From contig NZ_CP135529.1 of the NCBI RefSeq assembly GCF_032401055.1, forward strand, positions 6,195,764 through 6,259,763: a stretch of 64,000 nt of DNA, given 5' to 3'. The DNA comes from Tardiphaga sp. 709 (lineage in GTDB: Bacteria > Pseudomonadota > Alphaproteobacteria > Rhizobiales > Xanthobacteraceae). Position numbers and translations under genes: made by a program. The notes below the pieces were generated by a model. That model had not been told where the DNA came from. It saw nothing but the letters and a program-made list of their open reading frames with translations, and made no database searches. Position 1 is the first letter of the stretch, and each line of letters starts with the position of its first letter. This document shows positions 25,586 to 34,500 of this stretch, one piece after another.

Positions 25586-25867
25586 TTAAACGTCCTGTAA
25601 CGGATTAGTTCCGGTCAAGCGCCTCGGCGTCTCCCGCAGCCTACGATGTCGAAGGTCCTCGATAGCGCCCTTGGCTCGCAGGTCCGCCCTTACCTTGCGG
25701 ACGCTTGGCAGCGAAATACCCAGATCATTCGCCTTCCTTTTCACTGATGTAAGGGGCCGGCCGAGCGCTGCCGCGGCACGTAGAGCAGATGCTCCGCTGT
25801 CGACGAGCTCTTTCAGCTTGGCGATGTCTTCCGTGTCCCATGGTTTCGCGAGGAGGCGCCTTACCAC
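25586..25867 (-). CDS. Small HTH-like protein (93 aa)
   Basis: A 93-residue basic protein. Its core, WDTEDIAKLKELVDSGASALRAAAALGRPLTSVKRKANDLGISL, resembles the short SANT/HTH-like proteins of rhizobia that begin with a Trp and end their helix with KANDLGI. DNA binding is inferred. Its last residues (GTNPLQDV) nearly equal the last residues of the protein at 27192 (GTNPPQDV), so the tail may have been acquired by recombination. Confidence 0.65.
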   Translation of the reverse strand: MVRRLLAKPWDTEDIAKLKELVDSGASALRAAAALGRPLTSVKRKANDLGISLPSVRKVRADLRAKGAIEDLRHRRLRETPRRLTGTNPLQDV

Positions 25868-25869
25868 GG

Positions 25870-26070
25870 CTATCTCTCCGGCGGCCGCAGCTCGCCCTTC
25901 AACCAGCCCTCGGCCTTGATGACTGGATCTGGCTCAATAGCGGCGTGGATGAAGCTGCATTTTGGGCACTCGTAGGAATGCGCAACGAAGCCGTTCTCCG
26001 GGAGGGAGCACCTGATCCAATAAGAGGCGGCTCCGCAATTTGGACAGGGTAGTGTTCGGATGCGTCGCAT
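25870..26070 (-). CDS. Zinc-ribbon hypothetical protein (66 aa)
   Basis: A 66-residue protein with two Cys pairs (CPNCGAASYW and YECPKCSF) spaced as in a small zinc ribbon. It sits two bases upstream of the HTH-like gene in the same direction. Probably a nucleic-acid or protein-binding module; function unknown. Confidence 0.6.
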   Translation of the reverse strand: MRRIRTLPCPNCGAASYWIRCSLPENGFVAHSYECPKCSFIHAAIEPDPVIKAEGWLKGELRPPER

Positions 26071-26170
26071 GGCCGATACTCGTACAAAAGCCGTTACGCG
26101 CTAAGGCACAGAGTATCGTTAAAACTCTCAGGATATCGTTTGAGTTCCCGACGCCGGCTGCAAGCGCCGT

Positions 26171-26230
26171 CTTCCACATATTGAATCCGCCGCATTCGTG
26201 CATTCGGATGATACCATCGGCGAGTGCGGT
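26171..26230 (-). pseudogene. Remnant of an MHECGG-type gene
   Basis: On the minus strand this stretch reads TALADGIIRMHECGGFNMWK, nearly the same as residues around LIADGIIKMHECGGFLMW of the intact gene at 27192-27494. No complete gene surrounds it. It is a duplicated, decayed fragment. Confidence 0.6.
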
Positions 26231-26241
26231 ATACTGTCGGC

Positions 26242-26436
26242 ATGAAACCAACGAAGTCTCTAAAGAAGCAAGCCGAGAGAGCCGAGGCGGCAGCTCGTCG
26301 CTCGGCAGACTCTGAACACGCCGAGCGGATGCGCGACCTGGCTGAAGCATTCCGCGCGCAAGCCGATGCGCTGAAAACTAAGAAAAAGGGGAAGCGCAAA
26401 ACTCGCGACGATCCTAAATCCCGGCAGGGCAACTAG
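26242..26436 (+). CDS. Small basic helical protein (64 aa)
   Basis: From ATG 26242 the protein is 64 residues: MKPTKSLKKQAERAEAAARR, then ERMRDLAEAFRAQADALKTKKKGKRK. Short helical proteins of this pattern are common in Bradyrhizobium-like genomes, with no known role. It overlaps the end of the convergent PepSY gene by four bases. Confidence 0.6.
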   Translation: MKPTKSLKKQAERAEAAARRSADSEHAERMRDLAEAFRAQADALKTKKKGKRKTRDDPKSRQGN

Positions 26437-26696
26437 TGATCGAGCTTTTCAGAGATGACCGCGCCCGTCTTCGGATCAGCATGAAATTCCATTTTCTGAC
26501 CGTTCTTGATGCCTTCACCTTCCCATCGGCCGTCGTCGGCTTCAAGCTTGGTAACCTGCGAGTAGCCGGATTGCAGCAATTTGGCCTTTACCTGCTCCAT
26601 CGGCATCCAGTCCGGGCCGGGCTGATCGGCGCGCGCCATAGTGAAGGCGCCCATCAGCACCGCGCCGCACAGAGTGAATGCAGTTAGTCTGTTCAT
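26433..26696 (-). CDS. PepSY domain secreted protein (87 aa)
   Basis: ATG 26696 has a perfect GGAGG seven bases upstream. An 87-residue protein with a signal peptide (FTLCGAVLMGAFTMARA) and one PepSY-type domain: WMPMEQVKAKLLQSGYSQVTKLEADDGRWEGEGIKNGQKMEFHADPKTGAVI. Such single-domain periplasmic proteins are thought to inhibit or bind peptidases or metal systems. A Tat-signal gene lies upstream in the same direction. Confidence 0.8.
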   Translation of the reverse strand: MNRLTAFTLCGAVLMGAFTMARADQPGPDWMPMEQVKAKLLQSGYSQVTKLEADDGRWEGEGIKNGQKMEFHADPKTGAVISEKLDH

Positions 26697-26728
26697 TCCA
26701 AACCTCCGATCGAAAAGACGGGCTAAAC

Positions 26729-27004
26729 CTACCATCGCCATCCGCAATGACGACGCCCGCGATGCCACCAACAAACCCAGCGGCGCCCGCGCCGGGAACG
26801 TCTTCGCCAGCCAGGGCCGTGCGGTGGTCCCCATTGCACCGGCGTGACGAGAGCAGGTTGTCTTTCAGTGGCTTCCATTACGGGTGCGACAGGCATCGCC
26901 TCTGCAATATCAATTAAGCGAACGCCCGCGGCACCGACCGCGGCGAGCGCTATCACGTTGCCAGCTAAACGAAGGAATGACCGGCGGTCAGGGATTTCAG
27001 TCAT
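26729..27004 (-). CDS. Tat-signal small protein with Arg/Trp-rich tail (91 aa)
   Basis: ATG 27004 has GGGAGGT just upstream. The protein begins with a twin-arginine leader (DRRSFLRLAGNVIALAAVGAAG) and ends in about 26 residues that are nearly all Arg, Trp, Gly, His and Cys (GWRRRSRRGRRWVCWWHRG, then HCGWRW). It should be exported folded to the periplasm. Similar proteins occur in Bradyrhizobium-like genomes. The cationic, Trp-rich tail recalls membrane-active peptides or a metal/heme-binding motif, but function is unknown. Confidence 0.65.
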   Translation of the reverse strand: MTEIPDRRSFLRLAGNVIALAAVGAAGVRLIDIAEAMPVAPVMEATERQPALVTPVQWGPPHGPGWRRRSRRGRRWVCWWHRGRRHCGWRW

Positions 27005-27078
27005 CCATACCTCCCTCAGGCTATCGGTATATAGCTTCAGATTAGAGAACCTTCCGTAGGCCGGCATCGGTTAAAACC

Positions 27079-27195
27079 CTAGCTTTCGAGACCGGCGGCG
27101 GTATCAAAATCTACAAAAACTTGCGCGGCGTCGCGCAGGATGATGGCGATCGGCTTCGGAAAGTTAGATCCCAGCTCAACTCGGCGGAAATTCAA
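27079..27195 (-). CDS. Possible small gene with TTG start (38 aa)
   Basis: A 38-codon frame begins with TTG overlapping the stop of the upstream gene (TTGA junction) with AGGA just before it, and ends at TAG. The product (NFRRVELGSNFPKPIAIIL, then RDAAQVFVDFDTAAGLES) has a protein-like hydrophobic pattern. Coupled translation makes it plausible, but it is short. Confidence 0.4.
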   Translation of the reverse strand: MNFRRVELGSNFPKPIAIILRDAAQVFVDFDTAAGLES

Positions 27196-27494
27196 ACGTC
27201 CTGAGGTGGATTGGTTCCCGGCAACTGGCCGTCAGCGCCCGGCTCGACCCACATGAGAAACCCGCCGCACTCGTGCATTTTGATAATGCCGTCGGCTATG
27301 AGCTTGTCGCGGCCAAGCGTGTATTCCGCGACGCTCGCCTTATCTTTCCATATGAAGGTCGAGTTCCACTCGCCGATCGGCATGAGCCCGTCGTCGATAC
27401 GGAGGGTCTTGGCGATCTCAAGCAGTCTGGCTGCGGCGGCTTCAGGCTTGGCGTAGGGGCGATCTTTGGTGAATTTCTCGGACGACTTGCTCAT
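27192..27494 (-). CDS. Hypothetical protein with MHECGGF motif (100 aa)
   Basis: ATG 27494 overlaps the SRAP stop (ATGA). The 100-residue soluble protein has a helical first half (KPEAAAARLLEIAKTLRIDDG), then GEWNSTFIWKDKASVAEYTLGRDKLIADGIIKMHECGGFLMW. A decayed copy of the last part lies at 26171-26230. Coupling with the SRAP gene suggests a shared role in handling damaged DNA, inferred from position only. Confidence 0.6.
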   Translation of the reverse strand: MSKSSEKFTKDRPYAKPEAAAARLLEIAKTLRIDDGLMPIGEWNSTFIWKDKASVAEYTLGRDKLIADGIIKMHECGGFLMWVEPGADGQLPGTNPPQDV

Positions 27495-28213
27495 GGTGCC
27501 GGCGCTTCGTCTTTCTTGGTGCCGCGAGCGACCATCTTGAGAACGCCGTCCGGGAGGGGGCGCTGCAGCTTCATGGCGTCGTCGGTTGGCGCCGTCATCC
27601 AAGTTTGTAGATCTTCTGGCGTCGTCAGGATGACAGGCATGGCTTTCGGGTGGATTGCGCCGACTTCGGCGTTGGGCTCGGTCGTCAAGAATGCGAAAAG
27701 GTCGTTGGTTGTCTCGCCTTCTTTGACCTTCCGAACCGACGTCCAGTTCGTCCAGATTCCCGCGAAGAATGCCAGAGGGCGGGTCTCATCAAAGGCGAAC
27801 CAGATGTCGCCACCCTCAGCTTTGTTGAACTCGCTAAAGGATGTGAAAGGCACAAGGCATCGGGACTCGACCCCCAGCCATCGTTTCCAGTGCTTGCTGT
27901 CGAGGTTGCGGATGTTGGTCGTGCCGCTGTCCGGCTCCATCCGCAGCAGTTCCTTGAAGTCGACCTGTTTGCCTTTCTCTTCGAGCTTCGCGGCACGCTT
28001 CTTCGTGGCCTGCATCTGGGCAAACTGTGAGGACGGCATCCCCCAGCGTGCCAGTGTCAGTTCCGTGGTTGAGTTGACGGTGCGGACAATTGGCGCGGGA
28101 TAATCTGGGAAGATGCCCGGCATCGAGGGGAGGTTGCCGGTGCTGTCGACGTCGAAATTGAATAGACGGCGGACGGCGTCCTGGTTCTTCGTCATCGAGT
28201 AGAGATTGCACAT
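27491..28213 (-). CDS. SOS response-associated peptidase, SRAP/YedK family
   Basis: SRAP proteins (HMCES/YedK) form a stable thiazolidine link to abasic sites in single-stranded DNA, protecting replication forks. ATG 28213 gives 240 residues with the catalytic Cys2 right after Met1 (MCNLYSMTKNQ), the Asn in TTNIRNLDS, the Glu in GVESRCLVPFTSFSEF, and the His in IHPKAMPVIL. All active residues are present. Carried on a phage-like element, it may guard replicating element DNA. It is followed by a coupled 100-aa gene and preceded by zinc-finger-type genes, all minus strand. Confidence 0.9.
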   Translation of the reverse strand: MCNLYSMTKNQDAVRRLFNFDVDSTGNLPSMPGIFPDYPAPIVRTVNSTTELTLARWGMPSSQFAQMQATKKRAAKLEEKGKQVDFKELLRMEPDSGTTNIRNLDSKHWKRWLGVESRCLVPFTSFSEFNKAEGGDIWFAFDETRPLAFFAGIWTNWTSVRKVKEGETTNDLFAFLTTEPNAEVGAIHPKAMPVILTTPEDLQTWMTAPTDDAMKLQRPLPDGVLKMVARGTKKDEAPAP

Positions 28214-28215
28214 TA

Positions 28216-28665
28216 TCAGGTGTCCGTTCGCAATTGCCGCGGGCGCTCGCCCAACTGTAGCAGCGTAGCGGACGGCCGCTTCCCTGCCTTTCTGCATTTC
28301 TCGCATCTTAGCTTGCTGGCGAGATCATGCACGAAGGTGGTTGGCGGACAGCGTAGCGCAGCGAGGTCAATGTTGTTTGGCGTCTTGCACCGCGAGCATT
28401 CAATCTCCAGCCACGGGAAGCCGCCGTTGACGGCCTGATCGACTGTAGGAGAGGGATCAATCGGTTCGCCATCCGCCCACATGCGCTCGTTCCAGCTTTC
28501 GCAGAGAAGCCGATCGGCTTGCTTGATCAGGGCATCACCTTTCGACCTCATCTCGTCCGACTGGGCAGCTAAGATGCGCGTCATGCCGCGCGCTTGTCGG
28601 AGCTCTTTATTCAGAGCTTTCCGGTCGCCGCCTGATAGGGGCGTGGGGTGATATTTCGGAGCCAT
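28216..28665 (-). CDS. Zinc-finger hypothetical protein (149 aa)
   Basis: A 149-residue protein: a helical first half (GGDRKALNKELRQARGMTRIL), then PTVDQAVNGGFPWLEIECSRCKTPNNIDLAAL and KLRCEKCRKAGKRPSATLLQL with two Cys pairs. This architecture is a recurrent rhizobial phage/island family (zinc-ribbon, unknown function). It ends two bases before the SRAP start, suggesting one operon with it. Confidence 0.7.
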   Translation of the reverse strand: MAPKYHPTPLSGGDRKALNKELRQARGMTRILAAQSDEMRSKGDALIKQADRLLCESWNERMWADGEPIDPSPTVDQAVNGGFPWLEIECSRCKTPNNIDLAALRCPPTTFVHDLASKLRCEKCRKAGKRPSATLLQLGERPRQLRTDT

Positions 28666-28704
28666 ATGGGCGTCCAGGCGCGGTCAAAATGGAAAATCGA
28701 AATA

Positions 28705-29109
28705 CTAGGTCGTCTCAAATGACGGCCAGCAGCCGTCCTCCTCAAGGCGTCCGGTGCGTTCCTGGCAGCCGTTGTCGAGCAGCTTCATGCCGACATCTTT
28801 CCAGATCGCATGGGCTCCATAAATGCGCACAGCATCCAAGGTCTGAACTTCCACGATGCGGTCACAACGCCGACAGGTCACTCTCAATACGTGACGGGGA
28901 ATCTCCGACAGGCGCCGCTGCTGGATGGGAACACCGGTGCGGGTCTGTCCGCGCGGATCCCTGATGATGGAATCCCAATAGGCCTCTGGCAGGTCGTCTG
29001 CTGGGCCGGGCGCCGGAACAGGCGACTCAGGCGGGCTGTTCGGCTTGGAAGCCAGCTTTTCCATCTGTTTTGGCGTTGGCATGCGCCAACTTGCGGGTCT
29101 GTCACTCAT
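28705..29109 (-). CDS. Hypothetical protein with Cys pair (134 aa)
   Basis: ATG 29109 follows GAGGG by about one turn less than ten bases. The 134-residue protein has a Pro-rich N-terminal half and a RVTCRRCDRIVEVQTLDAVRIYGAHAIWKDVGMKLLDNGCQERTG segment, a common rhizobial island protein with a single Cys-Cys pair plus downstream Cys. It heads the SRAP-type operon. Role unknown; nucleic-acid binding is possible. Confidence 0.65.
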   Translation of the reverse strand: MSDRPASWRMPTPKQMEKLASKPNSPPESPVPAPGPADDLPEAYWDSIIRDPRGQTRTGVPIQQRRLSEIPRHVLRVTCRRCDRIVEVQTLDAVRIYGAHAIWKDVGMKLLDNGCQERTGRLEEDGCWPSFETT

Positions 29110-29325
29110 GCCCTCAATTAGAACATAAAGAGAACAAAAGTCGAGTCGGGTGAGGTTGAATCTTCGCCGTGCCTGGCTCAAAAATTAGGATCCGCGTGGT
29201 AATGAGGCGATCTAGCCGCGAAGCGAATGGCGTTCCGAGCTGTGTCATTAAGCATTGGTCGCTACGTCTTATCTAAAGTTGTGCTTGATCCCCTTCATAA
29301 TCTAGGCTTCTGTGGAACTGACATC

Positions 29326-30048
29326 ATGGAATCTACGGAAACTCGAGTGCAGAGTTGGGGTCTTCAAAGCTTGCAGGCCGTCTGGTTCACGCAGTCGCAA
29401 CTTCCAGATGTAGCTGCTGTGTTTACAGCAGCTACTGGGGCGAAGCCCGACAACGTACAGCAGCCATCGATTGGTCTGTCGCTCGCAACTGGTTCGGACG
29501 GAAAGCACCAATTTCATTGTCAAGCCGTGCCGGGCCGCACCGACTTTTTTAAATTTTCTATACCCGGACAGGGTGTTCCTCTCGATTTTGAGGTATCAAG
29601 CTGCTTGGCGGATTTCGAAGCAGGTATTTTAAGAGCTGGCGACGTAGTCGGCCCGGCGAATAGGCTCGCTCTCGTTAGTAATTTGTTAAGGGAAGTTGGC
29701 GACCAAGCCGAAGCTTCGGATATAATTGCTAAATTAGTCGGATGGCCGGTTCCGTTCCCGGACGCTCAAGATTTGAATATCCAGGTTAACCGACGCGCAC
29801 GTCTTTCGACAGGAACCTCAGTCAATCGGTTGGTGCGATGGTTCTATCAATCACTTCAAGAGGTGGTGGTAGGTGCAGTTCCAGCGGTCAAGATGCGAGA
29901 TTTCGCTGCTTTGGCACTGGATATAAACACAGTTCCTAGCGAACTGCCCGCAACCTTTAATAGTGCTGAACAGGCGCTTATATGGAAGTCGATCTGCGAA
30001 GAGAGTAACCGGCTGTTGGCTGACCGCTCGCTTTCATCACTTAAGTAG
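29326..30048 (+). CDS. Unknown protein A of a three-gene low-GC operon (240 aa)
   Basis: ATG 29326 gives 240 residues; an extension to 29227 adds a less typical N-terminus. The protein is soluble, with a central beta-rich half (HFQFCQ-like strands around TGSDGKHQFHCQAVPG), SVNRLVRWFYQSLQEVVVG, and a C-terminal LALDINTVPSEL ... ESNRLLADRSL helix pair. The C-terminal pattern loosely recalls TIGR04255-type proteins, which are sporadic and of unknown function; I rate that likeness as weak. GC is visibly lower than neighbours. The next gene starts six bases after its stop. Confidence 0.7.
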   Translation: MESTETRVQSWGLQSLQAVWFTQSQLPDVAAVFTAATGAKPDNVQQPSIGLSLATGSDGKHQFHCQAVPGRTDFFKFSIPGQGVPLDFEVSSCLADFEAGILRAGDVVGPANRLALVSNLLREVGDQAEASDIIAKLVGWPVPFPDAQDLNIQVNRRARLSTGTSVNRLVRWFYQSLQEVVVGAVPAVKMRDFAALALDINTVPSELPATFNSAEQALIWKSICEESNRLLADRSLSSLK

Positions 30049-30054
30049 GGTTTC

Positions 30055-30762
30055 ATGCTTCATTCTGGCATCATTAAACGCCGCCCTTCCGGGTCTGTTT
30101 CTAGTCATGATGCGGACAGCACGGTGATGACGTATGGACGTGCGATGCACACAGATGATGTGGGCATGCAGGTGCGTACTTACGGTAATGGTGTTGGCAT
30201 TTCTCATATTGTGCTCGATAGCGTCTGTGCTGGCGGTGCGGGGGCCACTTCGGACAGTAATAAGCCGCACATTACGGCCTTTCTTCTCGACCATCAGCCG
30301 AGCAATATGTTGATTCTGAATGGGGTCGGACTAAATCAATCCTTCGCTCCCGATTTTCGTTGGTTGAATGGCTGCACAGTTGGGACCGCCTCGCGTGCGT
30401 GTCCTAGTGATCGTGGATTTTGGTCCGCGCTGGCGCCCGCCGCGCCTGATTTTCTGTCTTGGGGCATTACGACGATCGCTGGATTCGCTAGAGCGACGCC
30501 ATCTCTGCAGAATGCAGCCGCCGAAGCGGCGCAGTTTCTTCTACATCTTAAGGCCAGCGTACCTCGCCCGCTTATTTGGTCTGACGATGCGAGCGAGATC
30601 GTTTTTGAGTGGATGCTAGGAGACAGGCATGCCGTCGTCAGCTTCGAGGGTGACGGTGAATTTGGCTATGCAATGAAGATTGGCGGTCGCTTCGTTCCTG
30701 GCCGCCATCGCGGAAATCCGAATGGCCCGACGCCGGTCGATTTGGCGAACTATATCGCCTAA
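30055..30762 (+). CDS. Unknown protein B of the three-gene operon (235 aa)
   Basis: A 235-residue soluble protein. The first half is Gly/Ser/Asn-rich with few helices; the second has a helix (ATPSLQNAAAEAAQFLLHLKA) followed by RPLIWSDDASEIVFEWMLGDRHAVVSFEGDGEFGYAM, strand pairs that recur in uncharacterised proteins encoded next to partners like gene C. No catalytic motif is recognised. The ATG sits six bases after gene A; gene C begins two bases after its stop. Confidence 0.7.
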   Translation: MLHSGIIKRRPSGSVSSHDADSTVMTYGRAMHTDDVGMQVRTYGNGVGISHIVLDSVCAGGAGATSDSNKPHITAFLLDHQPSNMLILNGVGLNQSFAPDFRWLNGCTVGTASRACPSDRGFWSALAPAAPDFLSWGITTIAGFARATPSLQNAAAEAAQFLLHLKASVPRPLIWSDDASEIVFEWMLGDRHAVVSFEGDGEFGYAMKIGGRFVPGRHRGNPNGPTPVDLANYIA

Positions 30763-30764
30763 CG

Positions 30765-31274
30765 ATGCGCGCAGGTTGCCCTGAAGAAGCAGCTCAGCAG
30801 ACAGACTCTCCCGGTCTCGTGGAGGGAGACGAGATTATTGTTTACGCATTAATCGCTCCTGACAGCGTAGGTCCAGACAGTCTTGCGAGGTTTAAAAAGG
30901 ATCGACTTAAAAAGCGCTCGATTAGTGTTGTCAGAGGACGCCATTCAACCTTCGATGAGATGATTTCTCGCGTCGTAGACCCGCAAACCGCTAGCGATCC
31001 GGCGCGGGTTTATCATGGATACCAGAAAGCGCCCTGCGAAGAGGTGCGCGGCATTCTCATATTCAACAACGAGGGCGAGGCGACGGATCGCGGTGCGTTT
31101 TGCGTAATAGACGACGCGTATGACGGATACGTCGGACATGCAAGGCTAGGCTATTCGGAACACGACGATCCCCATTTTTGGAAACGCAATGATCGCGAAG
31201 CTGCTCGGGGAAACCTTGCTTTGCTCTTCGCTGCACGTGGCACGTTCGACGACTCCGCCAACTGGCCTTTGTAA
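30765..31274 (+). CDS. Unknown protein C of the three-gene operon (169 aa)
   Basis: A 169-residue soluble protein starting two bases after gene B. It contains LARFKKDRLKKRSISVVRGRHSTFDEMISRVVDP, then GILIFNNEGEATDRGAFCVIDDAYDGYVGHARLGYSE, and ends in ARGNLALLFAARGTF. The GHARLGYSE segment resembles the HA-x-I pattern of small uncharacterised proteins in similar gene pairs. No known domain is certain. The tight spacing of A-B-C, with a strand opposite to the surrounding genes, indicates one unit acquired together. Confidence 0.7.
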   Translation: MRAGCPEEAAQQTDSPGLVEGDEIIVYALIAPDSVGPDSLARFKKDRLKKRSISVVRGRHSTFDEMISRVVDPQTASDPARVYHGYQKAPCEEVRGILIFNNEGEATDRGAFCVIDDAYDGYVGHARLGYSEHDDPHFWKRNDREAARGNLALLFAARGTFDDSANWPL

Positions 31275-31544
31275 CTAACCGATTGAGCGAGCCGCCTCGC
31301 AGCGCATCCGCTTTCAGCCGTGCGGCGAGAATTTCCAACGTTTTAACGTCTACCATTGTGTGTTCCTATTCCATCTGCGCCGACGTGACCCGCGCAACGT
31401 CGCATGGTATTGGAAGCACACGGGAGACCTTACCGGGGCCGGTAAGATGGCATGCCGACCTATCTCGTTCGAATAATCGAGACCCACGATCCCGCCCGGG
31501 GCGTTGGCTTGTGCAACCGCTATTGAACTGTCTTTCGTAATCCT

Positions 31545-34500
31545 TCAATCGTTCGCATTTTCCCTTGCTCCATTGTCCGCCGCAATTAGTCGCCGAAGGT
31601 TGATGTTGTAGGATGGCACATTCGCATTCTTGATTGGCCGCTCCAGCAGGTAGGCCGCCACGTCCGGATTGAACCAAGCCATTTGCACGATCTCATCAGC
31701 GCTCTGCCGGTTTGTGGGCAATTGCTCGAGCAGGAGCTTGAAGCGCTTGATCAGACCGCCGCCGGCGAGGTCGCCCTTGAAGTGCCGCACGGCAAGCTGT
31801 GCCCATCCAGGAACATTCCACTTGTCAGCTGTGTTCGAGCCGGAGGTGCCGCGCTTCTCGGCCTCCTTGAAGTAGCCGAGGAGCTTATGCGCCTGTCGCA
31901 GGCCGTTCATTTCCTCGGGTGAGAACGTCTTAGCCAATAGTGCTTCGTTGTCTTTGAACTCCTTGGAGAGCCGCGAGAGCTGCACCTCAGGTGCTTCGCC
32001 GAGCATACGCGAGCCCTGGACCTTATCGGTCAGCACTTCAGCGACGGCGGCCTTCCAGCCGCGGCGCGCCGGCACGTCGTGCTTCACCAGGGCGATGATC
32101 TCGTCGAGCCGTTTCTCCGAGCCATAGCCACCGGTGAGCAGCTTACTGGCGACGTCCCGCGGATCCTCCCGCAGGAGGGTGCCCACGGCCGAGCGGTCAA
32201 TGTCGGCCTCGGTAGCCTTCAGGTTGGCCCGTGCCTGCTCGAGGTTCGCTCGCGCGTCGGCGGACAGTTGCTGGCCTCGCTTGGCCGCGAGCGTGATGCT
32301 GTTGAACTCCCGCTGCACGTTGGGGAATGCGGCCAGCACCGATGCGTTGTGGTCGGCCCAGCTGGCCGATTTGGCCGGGTTCAGCGTTCCGTCTGGGTTG
32401 AGGACCTTCATTGCAAAGTCGGACCGCAGATAGTCACGCACCGCCTCATGCCCGATGGTGGCGTTAGGCGCACCGTCGAGTAGGCGCTGCAGCACGGCGG
32501 AAGTCTCCGGACCGGACAAGAACCGCTTCGCCGTCTCGCTAGGCGGCGTACTTCCGCGGTTTGGTAACCCATCAACATTGCCGCTGCGATCCAGCTCTTT
32601 GGTGAAATTTGCGGCCTCGTCGCCGGGAGCAGGGCGGTAGCGATCGGCAAAGCTACGGTAGTTGGCATTCGCGTCGGCGTACCCTGGAGCATCGTTGAGC
32701 GTCCGATTGATCGCTGCTCGAAGCTGACCCACGTTCGATGCGAGATCGAAGTTGCCGTCCTTCTGAGCCTTGTTCTGCGCAAAGTTCAGATATTTGCGGA
32801 GGTCTGCGAGGTCGGCACCGCTTGCCGTGCCAGTGCCACCGACGTTCTCGCCATCGACTATACGCGGTCGAAGCCGTTCCAAACGGTTGACGAGCTCACC
32901 GGGCAATTGCTGCTCGATCGGGGCGAGGGGATCTGCACCTGCCCGCAGGCGATCGATGGCCGCGAACACGTTATCAGCCGGCAGTTGCTCGGTACGCCCT
33001 GGCGCTGTGTCGAACTGGCGGTTCTTCTCAGTCCGGGCCGGGACGTATCCATCGTTGACGATCGTCTTGTCTAGGCGTCGCGATGCGTTGGCCTTGTAGT
33101 CTGAGTTCGCAATGGCACCGAATTCGGCACCTTGCTCCTGAGCCCCAAGATTGAGGTTGGTCACCTCGTCGGACCGCTGCTTCACAGTCGCGTCCGCCGC
33201 GTTCATTCGCTCGTTACGGTTTTGCTCGGCGCGTCGAAATACGGCGCCAAGATCTGCCTCGGGATCACGCATGCTATCGACGCGCGTTGCGGTGGCTTCC
33301 TTGACGTTCTGATCGCGCTGGACGAACTCCGGGGCGGACCTGGAGCGCGCGCCTCCCTCCATTGTCACGAGACCCGGATCTCGCGACAGCAGTCCGCTTG
33401 TCGGCAGAGCGGATGCATCGACCGGGCTCTCGCCGGCAAGTTTGGGATTGGTTAGCTCGGCAGCGTTCTCCCGAATGTCCTGGGCGATTGCTTTCGGCGA
33501 GCCCGTGGCGCCGGCCTGCAACGTGGTCGCGGCGCGATCGACTTCCGCGTGGCTGTAGGGTGTTTTGTTCGGGCGGAGCGGGATCCCGGATGGTGCCGAG
33601 GTGAACGCGCGCTTCGCGGCGTTCTGCAACATGCCGGCAAGTCCCTCAACCGCGCCCTGAGCCGCATTCGCGCCGATGCCGCCAGCCAGAGGCGCCACGA
33701 CGTTGGCGGTTTGCTTGACCCAGTCGCCACCCATCGGATGCTCGGGGATGGCGTCGGCTGCATTCACGGCCACGCCGGCACCGGCGCCGCCGATGGTGTC
33801 GCCAACGACCGTGCGCGCCGGCGCATCCTTGTAGGGGCGGGCGAGGGTATCCATCACTCGCCCGCCGAGCGTGGGCGAGCTAGTCACTGAAGCTGCGACC
33901 TGTGGCGCCCGCGCAGCCAGCATTGCGCCCATGCCGAGTCCCTGTGTGCCGAAGCGGTTGATGTCATAGGCAAGCTTCTCCCCGCGCGACATCTCCTTCT
34001 CTGAGATGCTGAACGGCTCTGCGATCCGCTCGACCATCTTGGACGCCGGCGTTGCCATCGGGATCTTGGTGCCGGCGACCTTGTTGATGCCAGCGGTGAT
34101 GATGTTCTGCAGGCCGGCCATGAGGTCGACCGGCGCAAGCACGGTGTCCGCGAGGCCCTTGCCGACGCCTTGTGCACCAACCGCAAGGCTGTGCAGCGCA
34201 CTCGGAGCGCCGGTATTGCCTGAAGGCGCCGGCGGTTGACCGTTGATGTAAACGCGCGGGCGATCGCTTGTTGATGGAGGCGCATCGGCGAACTGCGCGA
34301 ACGGGTCGTGATCGACAGGAGTGTACGTGGGTCCTTTCGGCACCGGCGGCGCATCAGCGAATTGCGCAAATGGATCGTGGTCAACAGGAATGAGCCTCGG
34401 CCCGGACGCCGCCGGCGGCTGTTGGATTACGAAGCCTGGTGGCAACCCGGGTGTAGCACCCGCATTGGCGGCTTGCGGCCCGCCCTCAAGCTGAGCGATC

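Noticed and set aside
31063..31356. 97-codon minus-strand ORF beginning VDVKTLEILAARLKADALRGGSL
   Set aside because: The first 30 residues look protein-like, but the frame runs into the end of gene C on the other strand; probably a remnant or shadow.
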